From assembly GCF_028690125.1 (NCBI RefSeq), contig NZ_JAQVBV010000034.1:1-58186 (forward strand): a stretch of 58,186 nt of DNA, in the 5' to 3' direction. This document shows, piece after piece, positions 49,406 to 56,659 of the stretch. The position numbers were made by a program, and so were the translations under genes. The stretch is from Bacteroides sp. (GTDB taxonomy: Bacteria; Bacteroidota; Bacteroidia; Bacteroidales; Bacteroidaceae). Below the pieces are notes generated by a model. It saw only the letters and a program-made list of their open reading frames with translations, made no database searches and was not told the DNA's origin. Positions within the stretch are counted from its first letter, which is position 1; every line of letters starts with the position of its first letter.

Positions 49406-50137
49406 ATGATACTGGATTATATTTATCACAGTGGTTTCGCTATTGAATCAGAAGGCGTAACGGTGATCATAGACTACTATAAAGATTCCTCGGAAACGGA
49501 ACGAAACCGGGGAATCGTACACGATTATCTCCTGAAAAGACCGGGTAAATTGTATGTATTGTCCACTCATTTTCATCCAGACCATTTCAACAGAGAAATA
49601 CTAACATGGAAAGAAGAACGACCTGATATACATTATATTTTCTCTAGAGATATATTAAAACATCATCGAGCTAAGGCCGAAGATGCCATTTATATACAGA
49701 AAGGAGAAACATACGAAGACGATGTAATCCGTATCGACGCTTTCGGCTCAACAGATGTGGGCAGTTCATTCCTGATCCATCTGCAAGATTGGACTATTTT
49801 TCATGCAGGCGACTTGAATAACTGGCATTGGAGCGAAGAATCTACCGAAGAAGAGATACGAAAAGCAAATGGAGATTTCCTTGCAGAAGTTAAATATTTA
49901 AAAGAAAAAGCACCCAAAATCGGCCTGGCACTATTCCCGGTGGACTTCAGAATGGGAAAAGATTACATGAAAGGTGCAAAACAGTTCATCGAACAAATAA
50001 AAACTACTATATTTGTGCCCATGCACTTCAGTGAAGACTACGAAGGCGGTAACGCATTCCGTAAATTTGCCGAAGAAGCCGGGTGCCGTTTTATCAGTAT
50101 CACCCACCGGGGAGAAAGTTTTGATATAACCAAATAA
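49406..50137 (+). CDS. MBL-fold metallohydrolase
   Basis: This 243-residue protein has a metallo-beta-lactamase fold. The zinc motif is STHFHPDHFNRE (HxHxDH form) and the later ligands are in FHAGDLNNWHW and VPMHFSEDYEGG. The start LDYIYHSGFAIESEGVTVII is typical of small UlaG-like or RNase-Z-distant hydrolases. The substrate is unknown. It is followed 13 bases later by a DUF4468 gene on the same strand, so both may be in one operon. Cytoplasmic, with no signal peptide. Confidence 0.85.
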   Translation: MILDYIYHSGFAIESEGVTVIIDYYKDSSETERNRGIVHDYLLKRPGKLYVLSTHFHPDHFNREILTWKEERPDIHYIFSRDILKHHRAKAEDAIYIQKGETYEDDVIRIDAFGSTDVGSSFLIHLQDWTIFHAGDLNNWHWSEESTEEEIRKANGDFLAEVKYLKEKAPKIGLALFPVDFRMGKDYMKGAKQFIEQIKTTIFVPMHFSEDYEGGNAFRKFAEEAGCRFISITHRGESFDITK

Positions 50138-50150
50138 ACACATAATAATT

Positions 50151-51230
50151 ATGAAAAATTTAGCAATTCTGTTTCTGACACTATTTCTCGTAGGTTTGCC
50201 AATGGCAACGAGAGCTGCATCCTTAAAAAAAGAAAAAAAAGATGATTCCAGATATCTTGCTGGAGCTGTGCCCGAAGTCGATGGCAAAGTCGTATTCTCT
50301 AAAGAATTCCAAATTCCAGGTATGAGTCAGGACCAAATCTACAGCACTATGCAGAAGTGGATGAACGAACGTCTGAAGGAAAATGGCAATAATGAAAGCC
50401 GCGTAGTATATGAAGATAAAGCCACAGGAAGCATTGCCGGAATAGGCGAAGAGTGGTTAGTATTCAGATCTGCAGCTCTTATGCTGGACCGTTCTTTAAT
50501 GGAATATCAAATAACGGTCACCTGTAAGCCCAATAGCTGTCTTGTCGAACTGGAAAAGATTCGTTATACTTATCGTGATACTGAAAAGTATAAAGCAGAA
50601 GAATGGATTACTGACAAAGTTGCACTCAAAAAAGACAAAAAGAAACTGATGCGTGCAATGGCTAAATGGCGCAGAAAAACGGTAGATTTCGCCGATGATT
50701 TGTTCTTTGATGTTGCTGTAGCATTCGGTGCACCGGATACTCGTCCTAAAGCACAGAAGAAAAAAGAAGAAGAAAATAAAGCAACGGCTCTTGTAGCTGG
50801 AGCAGGTCCTGTTGTCATAGGTCAAGGTGGTAAGATCTCTACTTCTACAGGAAAAGAATCTGCTGATATGCCGCGATATACAGAAGTCGATCTGAAAAAG
50901 ATTCCAAGCGAACTGTATGCTTTGATGGGTAACTGCAAATTAGTAATTTCCATCGGCAATGATGAATTCAACATGACAAATATGACAGCTAACGGAGGTG
51001 GTGCTCTGGGTAACCAATCCGGTAAAGCAGTAGCTTACTGTACACTTTCGGCTGAACAACCTTATGAAGCTATGGATAAAGCAACCAATTACACATTGAA
51101 GCTTTATGCACCGAACCAAACGACTCCGGCAGCTGTTATTGAATGCAAGAAACTGAGTGCACAAGAGGCTCAATCGGGACAACCTCGCACTTATGTTGGA
51201 GAAATCGTTAAACTTTTAATGAAAAAGTAA
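50151..51230 (+). CDS. Exported DUF4468 protein
   Basis: This 359-residue protein has a signal peptide (LAILFLTLFLVGLPMATRAA) and a Lys-rich start. The part VVFSKEFQIPGMSQDQIYST followed by MQKWMNERL and GIGEEWLVFRSAALMLDRS matches the DUF4468 (TBP-like fold) family. A second beta-rich region follows from about residue 240 (MPRYTEVDLKKIPSELYAL). No enzyme residues are evident. It lies between an MBL hydrolase and a VOC protein with short gaps, suggesting a three-gene unit. Function unknown. Confidence 0.8.
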   Translation: MKNLAILFLTLFLVGLPMATRAASLKKEKKDDSRYLAGAVPEVDGKVVFSKEFQIPGMSQDQIYSTMQKWMNERLKENGNNESRVVYEDKATGSIAGIGEEWLVFRSAALMLDRSLMEYQITVTCKPNSCLVELEKIRYTYRDTEKYKAEEWITDKVALKKDKKKLMRAMAKWRRKTVDFADDLFFDVAVAFGAPDTRPKAQKKKEEENKATALVAGAGPVVIGQGGKISTSTGKESADMPRYTEVDLKKIPSELYALMGNCKLVISIGNDEFNMTNMTANGGGALGNQSGKAVAYCTLSAEQPYEAMDKATNYTLKLYAPNQTTPAAVIECKKLSAQEAQSGQPRTYVGEIVKLLMKK

Positions 51231-51243
51231 ATAGAATTACATA

Positions 51244-51621
51244 ATGGAAATCAAAAGCAAATTCGATCATTTCAATATTAATGTAACGAACCTGAAACGA
51301 AGCATCGCTTTCTATGAAAAAGCGCTTGGTTTGAAGGAACATCACCGCAAAGAAGCTTCCGATGGTTCGTTCATTCTGGTATATCTGACGGACAACGAAA
51401 CCGGATTTCTATTGGAATTGACATGGTTGAAAGCTCATACAGAGCCTTATGAACTGGGAGAAAATGAGAGTCATTTGTGCTTTCGTGTAGCCGGTGATTA
51501 TGAAGCGATACGTCAATATCATAAAGAAATGAACTGTGTATGCTTTGAGAATACTGTTATGGGACTTTATTTCATCCATGATCCGGATGATTATTGGATT
51601 GAGATTCTTCCACAGAAGTAA
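51244..51621 (+). CDS. VOC-superfamily protein (glyoxalase-like)
   Basis: This 125-residue protein is a single glyoxalase/bleomycin-resistance/dioxygenase domain: FDHFNINVTNLKRSIAFYEK, ALGLKEHHRKEASDGSFILV, ENESHLCFRVAGDYEAIRQ and the C-terminal GLYFIHDPDDYWIEILPQ with the Glu metal ligand. The pattern is close to lactoylglutathione lyase, but glutathione is usually absent in Bacteroides, so another thiol or substrate is likely. It is 13 bases after the DUF4468 gene. A strong terminator follows. Confidence 0.85.
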   Translation: MEIKSKFDHFNINVTNLKRSIAFYEKALGLKEHHRKEASDGSFILVYLTDNETGFLLELTWLKAHTEPYELGENESHLCFRVAGDYEAIRQYHKEMNCVCFENTVMGLYFIHDPDDYWIEILPQK

Positions 51622-51627
51622 CCCTAT

Positions 51628-51673
51628 AAAAACAGCAAAGGCAGGACTCAATCGTCCTGCCTTTGCTGTTTTT
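51628..51673 (+). terminator. Strong terminator after the VOC gene
   Basis: A 20-bp perfect stem: AAAAACAGCAAAGGCAGGAC (51628-51647) with GTCCTGCCTTTGCTGTTTTT (51654-51673), loop of 6. Ends the MBL-DUF4468-VOC unit; also able to work on the minus strand. Confidence 0.9.
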
Positions 51674-51989
51674 ATATCACTTGCTTATTTTATAACCATC
51701 AGATAGCAATCGAAACATATAAAAAACTGGGCAAAAAAAATTATGGCAACATATCTCGCCTTGTCCCTCTAATTGGTATTCAATTTTAGGTTCGCATAGT
51801 TGAACATCTCTTCCTTAGATTCCCTTCGTATAGAAATGTACCTCCACTACTTTACCACAAACCTTGCCATCAAACTATGATAGCGTTGCCTTCAGAGCGG
51901 TTCTTAAATATTCCATATTACGCAGCATAAAAAAAACCTCTCAAACCTAACATGAATGCCAATATGCTAATAATGACACTCATAGATCC
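51674..51989. other. Intergenic region without a recognised gene
   Basis: About 315 bases of AT-rich DNA. Short frames on both strands are interrupted by stops. No promoter, RNA or repeat is recognised apart from the end of the small basic protein gene to its right. Confidence 0.4.
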
Positions 51990-52175
51990 TTATTTTTTAT
52001 GTCTACTAGCTCTTTTCCTTCGAATCTCTGCTTTCATCTTCGCAGCTCCCGAACCATGCTGTCCACGAATATATGTTGCTTTCTTAGCTTTCGTTTTCAC
52101 CTTCTCTTCCTGTTTCGGACCGTCTTTCTTTCCCTTAAAAACGATTCCGCCCATAATTGCATCTTCTATACTCAT
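51990..52175 (-). CDS. Small highly basic protein (61 residues)
   Basis: The protein begins MSIEDAIMGGIVFKGKKDG and continues with Lys/Arg-rich sequence (KQEEKVKTKAKKATY, KMKAEIRRKRASRHKK). It has no signal or membrane segment. The composition suggests nucleic-acid or ribosome binding. A TATCTTTG -7 box 36 bases upstream supports expression as a real gene, and the strongly ordered charge pattern is unlikely by chance. No family is recognised. Confidence 0.55.
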   Translation of the reverse strand: MSIEDAIMGGIVFKGKKDGPKQEEKVKTKAKKATYIRGQHGSGAAKMKAEIRRKRASRHKK

Positions 52176-52210
52176 GCTAATACTTATTAGTGATTTATAT
52201 TTTTCAACGG

Positions 52211-52218
52211 CAAAGATA
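52211..52218 (-). promoter_or_regulatory. -7 box of the small basic protein gene
   Basis: The minus strand reads TATCTTTG. It is divergent from an identical TATCTTTG on the plus strand at 52240; both lack a clear -33 TTTG. Confidence 0.45.
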
Positions 52219-52239
52219 ACCCTTTTCTACAGAAATATC

Positions 52240-52247
52240 TATCTTTG
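52240..52247 (+). promoter_or_regulatory. -7 box of the methyltransferase gene
   Basis: TATCTTTG on the plus strand, 27 bases before the ATG at 52275. No TTTG is found at the standard spacing. Confidence 0.45.
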
Positions 52248-52274
52248 CTAACTAAACAATCATTTATTACCAAA

Positions 52275-53006
52275 ATGAAAATAAAGACCCTCCTTACTGA
52301 AAAAGACCCGATGGGTGCTGCAATAGCCGATTATTTCAATCATCACAAAGCTGATAAACTACGTGTATTCTCATCTCAATTCGATGAAGATGAGATTCCG
52401 GTTAAACAACTTTTTCGGAGTATGCAATCTATGCCTTTGTTAGAACGCACTGCACTTCAAATGGCAACGGGACGTATTTTGGATGTAGGTGCGGGAAGTG
52501 GTTGCCACGCTTTAGCACTTCAGGAAATAAAAAAAGATGTATGTGCGATTGATATCTCACCGCTTTCTGTTGATGTCATGAAAAAACGTGGCGTCAAGGA
52601 TTCCCGTCTCATCGATCTTTTTGATGAAACATTCACCGAAACATTCGATACGATCCTGATGCTCATGAATGGTTCGGGCATCATCGGAAGACTAAATAAT
52701 ATGCCATCTTTTTTCCAGCGAATGAAACGTATTCTACGTCCAAACGGATGTATTTTAATGGATTCAAGCGATCTTCGGTATCTTTTTGAAGAAGAAGATG
52801 GAAGTATGCTGATCGATCTTGCCGGAGATTATTATGGAGAAATTGATTTTCAAATGCAATATAAGGAGATTAAGGGAGAACCGTTTGACTGGCTATATGT
52901 CGATTTCCAAACACTTAGTCTATATGCTTCGGAATGCGGATTTAAAGCAGAGCTAATAAAAGAAGGGAAACATTATGACTATTTGGCTAAATTGAGTATT
53001 GAGTAA
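52275..53006 (+). CDS. Class I SAM-dependent methyltransferase
   Basis: The protein has 243 residues from the ATG at 52275. The SAM-binding motif I is ATGRILDVGAGSGCHALALQ and motif II the VCAIDISPLSVDVMKKRG acidic strand. Motif IV/post is FDTILMLMNGSGIIGRLNNM, then LRPNGCILMDSSDLRYLFEE. The substrate cannot be told; similar proteins are labelled small-molecule methyltransferases. It is a single gene followed by a GC-rich inverted repeat at 53096. Cytoplasmic. Confidence 0.88.
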   Translation: MKIKTLLTEKDPMGAAIADYFNHHKADKLRVFSSQFDEDEIPVKQLFRSMQSMPLLERTALQMATGRILDVGAGSGCHALALQEIKKDVCAIDISPLSVDVMKKRGVKDSRLIDLFDETFTETFDTILMLMNGSGIIGRLNNMPSFFQRMKRILRPNGCILMDSSDLRYLFEEEDGSMLIDLAGDYYGEIDFQMQYKEIKGEPFDWLYVDFQTLSLYASECGFKAELIKEGKHYDYLAKLSIE

Positions 53007-53095
53007 AGAATCTACCAAAAATAAATGGCATAAGATAGATAGGTCGAAGAGCAAACTTATAATAACAGACCAAATGCTTTTCTATACTATTTTTT

Positions 53096-53156
53096 AGACG
53101 CAGATGAACGCGGATTTTTTTTCTTATATCCGTGCCCATCCGCGTCATCCGCGTCT
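53096..53156. repeat. Inverted repeat built from ACGCGGAT-type units
   Basis: AGACGCAGATGAACGCGGAT (53096-53115) is complementary, with small mismatches, to ATCCGCGTCATCCGCGTCT (53138-53156). The internal unit ATCCGCGTC is also repeated within the right arm. A GC-rich block between AT-rich flanks, reminiscent of dispersed repeats in Bacteroides intergenic regions; possibly a bidirectional terminator. Confidence 0.6.
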
Positions 53157-53259
53157 GGAAAATCTTTCTCATAGCCTGCATTACTTTCACTTATATCTCT
53201 AAGCTGCTCTTACCGAACGCTCACTATACAGACCTATTTTACTAAGAGAGATATAAATA

Positions 53260-53865
53260 TCACTGTTTCAGCATTTCATTAATTTTCTCTACAAGAGAGG
53301 CAAATTCCTCTTCATTATACAAACGGGTTAGCTTCACAATCCGTCCTTCACGGTCAATCAAAACATTTCTTGTTATTCCGGCGTCACGAAGCGCATACTT
53401 AGCAAAAATATCAGCTCCGGGATCCAACCCCAACGGATAAGTAACTCCGGTAGACTTAGCGAAAGCAAGAACTTTATCAAGCGGTTCGTCACGATCAATG
53501 CCAATCAAGGCAAAGTCTGCATTGTCTTTATGTTTCAACCAAATATCTTTTTCAATAAATGGCATCTCCGCACGACATACCCCACACCAACTTGCCGTAA
53601 ATTGCAGCATAACCACTTTACCACGGAGAGAAGATAAAGTTACTTGTGTACCATCAGTTAATATAATGGTAAAATTAGGAGCCATCTCACCTACCTTCAC
53701 AATATACCCTGTTTTATCTGCTTGAACAGTAACCGTATCACTCATTATTTTCCCACTACCTACCACTGCCTCAGCCGTTTCTGTCCCTTTCTTTTGCCCG
53801 GAACAAGCAAATAGACTTATGGCTAAAAACGCCATACCACATACATTCATCATTCTTTTTTTCAT
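53260..53865 (-). CDS. TlpA-like thioredoxin-fold lipoprotein
   Basis: The protein has 201 residues from the ATG at 53865. The lipobox is SLFAC, followed by a short linker and a thioredoxin-like domain: VGEMAPNFTIILTDGTQVTL, LRGKVVMLQFTASWCGVCRAE with the active CGVC pair, and GIDRDEPLDKVLAFAKSTG, then NVLIDREGRIVKLTRL. It is a membrane-attached periplasmic disulfide reductase or peroxiredoxin-related protein of the TlpA/ResA type, probably in cytochrome or envelope redox work. A perfect promoter at 53891-53923 lies back-to-back with the tRNA promoter. Confidence 0.88.
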   Translation of the reverse strand: MKKRMMNVCGMAFLAISLFACSGQKKGTETAEAVVGSGKIMSDTVTVQADKTGYIVKVGEMAPNFTIILTDGTQVTLSSLRGKVVMLQFTASWCGVCRAEMPFIEKDIWLKHKDNADFALIGIDRDEPLDKVLAFAKSTGVTYPLGLDPGADIFAKYALRDAGITRNVLIDREGRIVKLTRLYNEEEFASLVEKINEMLKQ

Positions 53866-53890
53866 CTTCTTATAACTATTAATTAGATTG

Positions 53891-53923
53891 CAAATATAAA
53901 AAAGTAAACTTAGTATTTGCAAA
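53891..53923 (-). promoter_or_regulatory. Promoter of the TlpA-like gene
   Basis: Minus strand: TTTG (53923-53920), 21 bases, TATATTTG (53898-53891). Its -33 box directly abuts the -33 box of the divergent tRNA promoter. Confidence 0.82.
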
Positions 53924-53946
53924 TTAAAAAGTTATTTTTACCTTTG
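53916..53946 (+). promoter_or_regulatory. Promoter of tRNA-Thr
   Basis: TTTG (53916-53919), 19 bases, TACCTTTG (53939-53946), a perfect match, 20 bases before the mature tRNA. Confidence 0.85.
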
Positions 53947-53966
53947 CACCCGCAAAAGAAAAAAAT

Positions 53967-54040
53967 GCCTCTTTAGCTCAGTTGGCCAGAGCACGTGATT
54001 TGTAATCTCGGGGTCGTTGGTTCGAATCCGACAAGAGGCT
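53967..54040 (+). tRNA. tRNA-Thr (anticodon TGT)
   Basis: The 74-base gene has an acceptor stem GCCTCTT/AAGAGGC with discriminator T at 54040, a D-arm beginning TAGCTCAGTTGG, an anticodon loop TTTGTAA giving TGT, and a T-arm GTTGGTTCGAATCCGAC. CCA is not encoded. It decodes ACA and, by wobble, other threonine codons. tRNA 3' ends are common integration sites, and the decayed accessory genes begin just after it. Confidence 0.97.
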
Positions 54041-54051
54041 CTCCTAAAAAC

Positions 54052-54077
54052 AAAATGCCGCTATATGCGGCATTTTT
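54052..54077 (+). terminator. Terminator of the tRNA-Thr gene
   Basis: AATGCCGC (54054-54061) pairs with GCGGCATT (54067-54074) around a 5-base loop, flanked by A residues on the left and T residues on the right. Confidence 0.85.
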
Positions 54078-54098
54078 ATTAACCATCAGTTTTTCCAC

Positions 54099-54415
54099 TC
54101 ACGAAACACAACTATGCCTACCGCTACTCATATTAACAAAATCCCAACACCACTGTTCACGGTAGAATGTCGTTTCCAACATCTTTTCTATTACTGGCAA
54201 CATAACATCAAGGTACATACAGTTGGCGAAACGGAAATTACCTTTTAATACATTCAAGGTGCGCATCTTTTCAGCAAACTTATACAGCCTATCAAACAGG
54301 TAGTGATATCACATAATCCTTTTATTGTACCTACTTCGATACTATCTATATCTCCAGTATTAAACAAGGCATAAGCTTTTATAAGGTTCTATTTATCAAT
54401 TTCGTTTGTATTCAT
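54099..54415 (-). pseudogene. Decayed gene of unknown family
   Basis: From the ATG at 54415 the frame reads MNTNEIDK, a TAG stop, then NLIKAYALFNTGDIDSIE and VGTIKGLCDIT. A frame change near 54305 gives a second open stretch: YLFDRLYKFAEKMRTLNV, LKGNFRFANCMYLDVMLP, VIEKMLETTFYREQWCW, ending at TGA 54099. The two stretches together look like one small gene broken by a nonsense and a frameshift mutation. No family is recognised. Confidence 0.5.
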
Positions 54416-54417
54416 AC

Positions 54418-54516
54418 TTATTCAGCTTTTAATGATATTGACTTACCGCAATGAGGACAGGATAAAGAGGCACTTCATTAATAGATATCCCATATTCTTT
54501 AATGGCTTCTTTAATT
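54418..54516 (-). pseudogene. Decayed zinc-ribbon gene fragment
   Basis: Two frames overlap: IKEAIKEYGISINEVPL and, one frame away, LSCPHCGKSISLKAE ending at TAA 54418. The CPHCG element is half of a zinc ribbon. Joined by a single frameshift they would form the end of a small protein, so this is a broken gene. Confidence 0.4.
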
Positions 54517-54545
54517 CTTAATTACTCAATCATATTTTATAGCTT

Positions 54546-54638
54546 TCATTTCTGCAAAACAGTTATTTCCACTTCAACAACTAACTGCTGAAAGTCTTCC
54601 GTTAGATGCTCCCTATGTGACGCATCATAAAGGGTACT
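54546..54638 (-). pseudogene. Fic-protein C-terminal remnant
   Basis: The minus strand encodes STLYDASHREHLTEDFQQLV followed by VEVEITVLQK and TGA. This aligns with the C-terminus of the complete Fic protein at 55129-55890 (SHTEHLTENFQQLV, VEAEMAALQK). It is therefore a fragment of a second, diverged Fic gene. It overlaps the tail of the nucleotidyltransferase gene. Confidence 0.7.
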
Positions 54639-55095
54639 GATTCAATATTTGAAGTCTTTTAAAATCTTTTTCTCTACCAAAAAGAGATAAAATTCTTTTT
54701 TGCTCTCCAATTGTTGGTATTCTGACAATCATTTTTCCAACTGAAACTTCTCTATATTCCTGTACACAAACAGGTTGCCAAATATTGTTCTTCTTAATAT
54801 GAAGGTTTCCCATGACCTCTATATCCATTAGAGGAAGATTAAATCTGGCAAAATTAGAGTGAAATAAATCATTCTCTTTGGTTTCAGGAGCAACTTCCAT
54901 ATACACTTTCAGCAAATGTTGCAACTTAGATGCATTCATTTCAGTTGTCAGAATATCAATATCTGATGTTTCCCCTATCTCTATATTCGACAAAATCATA
55001 GCAGATGCACCTATAATATAGAACTCTGAATTTATTTCCTGCAATTGAGTAGCTATACCTATGAGGGTTTGATTTATTTTATCCTTAATATTCAT
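54625..55095 (-). CDS. Nucleotidyltransferase-fold protein
   Basis: This 156-residue protein resembles minimal nucleotidyltransferases. After a helical start comes FYIIGASAMILSNIEIGETS followed by Asp45 and Asp47 in DIDIL, the GxS...DxD metal site. The C-terminal part (SVGKMIVRIPTIGEQKRILS, FGREKDFKRLQIL) is like other small MNT or AbiEii-type proteins. It may modify a protein or tRNA by adding nucleotides. It sits with two Fic genes, which transfer AMP to proteins, so a post-translational or toxin-antitoxin function is plausible but unproven. Confidence 0.65.
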   Translation of the reverse strand: MNIKDKINQTLIGIATQLQEINSEFYIIGASAMILSNIEIGETSDIDILTTEMNASKLQHLLKVYMEVAPETKENDLFHSNFARFNLPLMDIEVMGNLHIKKNNIWQPVCVQEYREVSVGKMIVRIPTIGEQKRILSLFGREKDFKRLQILNQYPL

Positions 55096-55128
55096 GTGTC
55101 TACAATTTATTTCTTCTCAAATAGCTTG

Positions 55129-55890
55129 TTAAGCCATGATAGACAAATACTTCTGCAAGGCAGCCATCTCTGCTTCAACAACCAATTGCTGAAAGTTTTC
55201 CGTCAGATGTTCCGTGTGTGACTTTTCCAATGCCTTGTAATAGTTGATTTTAGCATCATTACTACCTTTCAGGGTAATAATAACATAACCATTGCGAAGA
55301 AGGTACAAGTTCATCAACAGTCGGGAAGTACGACCATTGCCGTCAATGAATGGATGAATACGCACCAGTTCATCATGCAAGTAAGCAGCTACGAGTACAG
55401 GGTGTACCTTTTCTTCTTCCATTTGTCGAAAGCGAAGCATGAAATCTTCCATCTGCTTCTCTATCAGATAAGGTTGTGGGGGCATATGCGTACTACCTGA
55501 AATCATAGCAGGAACGGTGCGATACCTTCCGGCATTCTCACGATCTATTCCATGAAGAATAAGGGCGTGTATCTCTTTGATGGTACGCTCGCTTATCTCT
55601 ATGTCCTGTTTCGCAACATCCTTAATATAATTGATGGCTTCTGTATGATTGATAGCTTCCAAATGTTCACGCATTGACTTTCCCGAAATCGTAACACCTT
55701 CGTTTACAACAAGGGCAGTTTCCTGCAAGGTAAGCGTATTCCCTTCTATACGGTTACTCTCATAGGTATATTCAATATCCAAAGCATCCTGAATCTTTTT
55801 CAAGGCTTCTTCGGGAAGTGGGCGCAAAGAGGATAGTTGCTCTTTGAGAACATCTACTTCATTCAGTAATTCCTTAACATCTTCATTCAT
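55129..55890 (-). CDS. Fic-family protein with intact active site
   Basis: This 253-residue protein has the Fic motif HPFIDGNGRTSR at residues 179-190, with the catalytic His179. The inhibitory helix motif (S/T)xxxE(G/N) is present as SNRIEGN at residues 45-51, which marks a class II self-inhibited enzyme. Such proteins transfer AMP from ATP to target hydroxyl groups. There is no C-terminal winged helix, as the protein ends QKYLSIMA. The target is unknown. It is 2 bases downstream of a second Fic gene whose motif is degenerate, and upstream of the nucleotidyltransferase gene. Confidence 0.9.
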   Translation of the reverse strand: MNEDVKELLNEVDVLKEQLSSLRPLPEEALKKIQDALDIEYTYESNRIEGNTLTLQETALVVNEGVTISGKSMREHLEAINHTEAINYIKDVAKQDIEISERTIKEIHALILHGIDRENAGRYRTVPAMISGSTHMPPQPYLIEKQMEDFMLRFRQMEEEKVHPVLVAAYLHDELVRIHPFIDGNGRTSRLLMNLYLLRNGYVIITLKGSNDAKINYYKALEKSHTEHLTENFQQLVVEAEMAALQKYLSIMA

Positions 55891-55892
55891 GG

Positions 55893-56639
55893 TTACTCTA
55901 TTTCTTTAATTCGTTCCACTTGCTTGTTCAGCAAGTAATCGGCATAAGGAGAATAATCGCCCATTTCATAAAAGGCAATCAACTCTTTCCTGTAGTTCAG
56001 TATATCGGCATCTTTGGAGGAATAGACAGGGATAATGTCAGCATTCATCAAAGCGATGCTTTCCACCATTCGGGAAGTACGCTTGTTGCCATCAATGAAA
56101 GGTTGCAACTTAGCTATGTTACAATGGAGATAAACAGCCCGTTCCAATGGATTGATATATTGCTCCTGCTGATAAAGTATTTCATTCAACTTAGCCCGAA
56201 TATCGTGTAAGTCCTTCGGGGGAATGTATTCCGTACCACTGATACGGACGGCTCTTGTTCTTAAATAGCCCGATTCTTCATCGGAAACCAAGCCAGTAGA
56301 TATAGATTGATGTACTCTGAACAAAGTACGCTCATCTATCACTTCTTGATTCTTCCCTTTATTGATATACTCCACTTCGGAAATAAAAGTATTATATAGG
56401 TTTTTCAGCATCTGGGCATCTTCATACTTCTTTTCGGAAGTAATACCATCTTTGAGCAATGCTTCTGTTTCCACGTAAGTATAGGTATTACCTTCAATCT
56501 TACCTGAATAGTAACACCACACCACTGCCAAATCTTTTATTTCATTTGAGCGCAAATCCGATAGCTTAGCTAAAGGATGATTCAAAATGAATTGCGCTTT
56601 CTCCTGCTGTTCTTTATTAAATATCTGTTCCATAATCAT
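55893..56639 (-). CDS. Fic-family protein with Gln in place of the catalytic His
   Basis: This 248-residue protein has the same layout as its neighbour, with the inhibitory motif SGKIEGN at residues 45-51. The active-site motif, however, reads QPFIDGNKRTSR at 179-190: Gln179 (codon CAA at 56105-56103) replaces His, and Lys replaces the Gly of GNGR. The frame is otherwise intact, so it is not an obvious pseudogene. Without the His it should not do the usual AMP transfer. It may be a regulatory partner of the active Fic protein. It follows the XRE regulator by 20 bases, in one operon. Confidence 0.85.
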   Translation of the reverse strand: MIMEQIFNKEQQEKAQFILNHPLAKLSDLRSNEIKDLAVVWCYYSGKIEGNTYTYVETEALLKDGITSEKKYEDAQMLKNLYNTFISEVEYINKGKNQEVIDERTLFRVHQSISTGLVSDEESGYLRTRAVRISGTEYIPPKDLHDIRAKLNEILYQQEQYINPLERAVYLHCNIAKLQPFIDGNKRTSRMVESIALMNADIIPVYSSKDADILNYRKELIAFYEMGDYSPYADYLLNKQVERIKEIE

Positions 56640-56659
56640 AAAACAATTGTAGCCTATGG

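Noticed and set aside
51674..51989. A transposase remnant in the intergenic region
   Set aside because: Short frames can be read but no convincing transposase motif or terminal repeat was seen.
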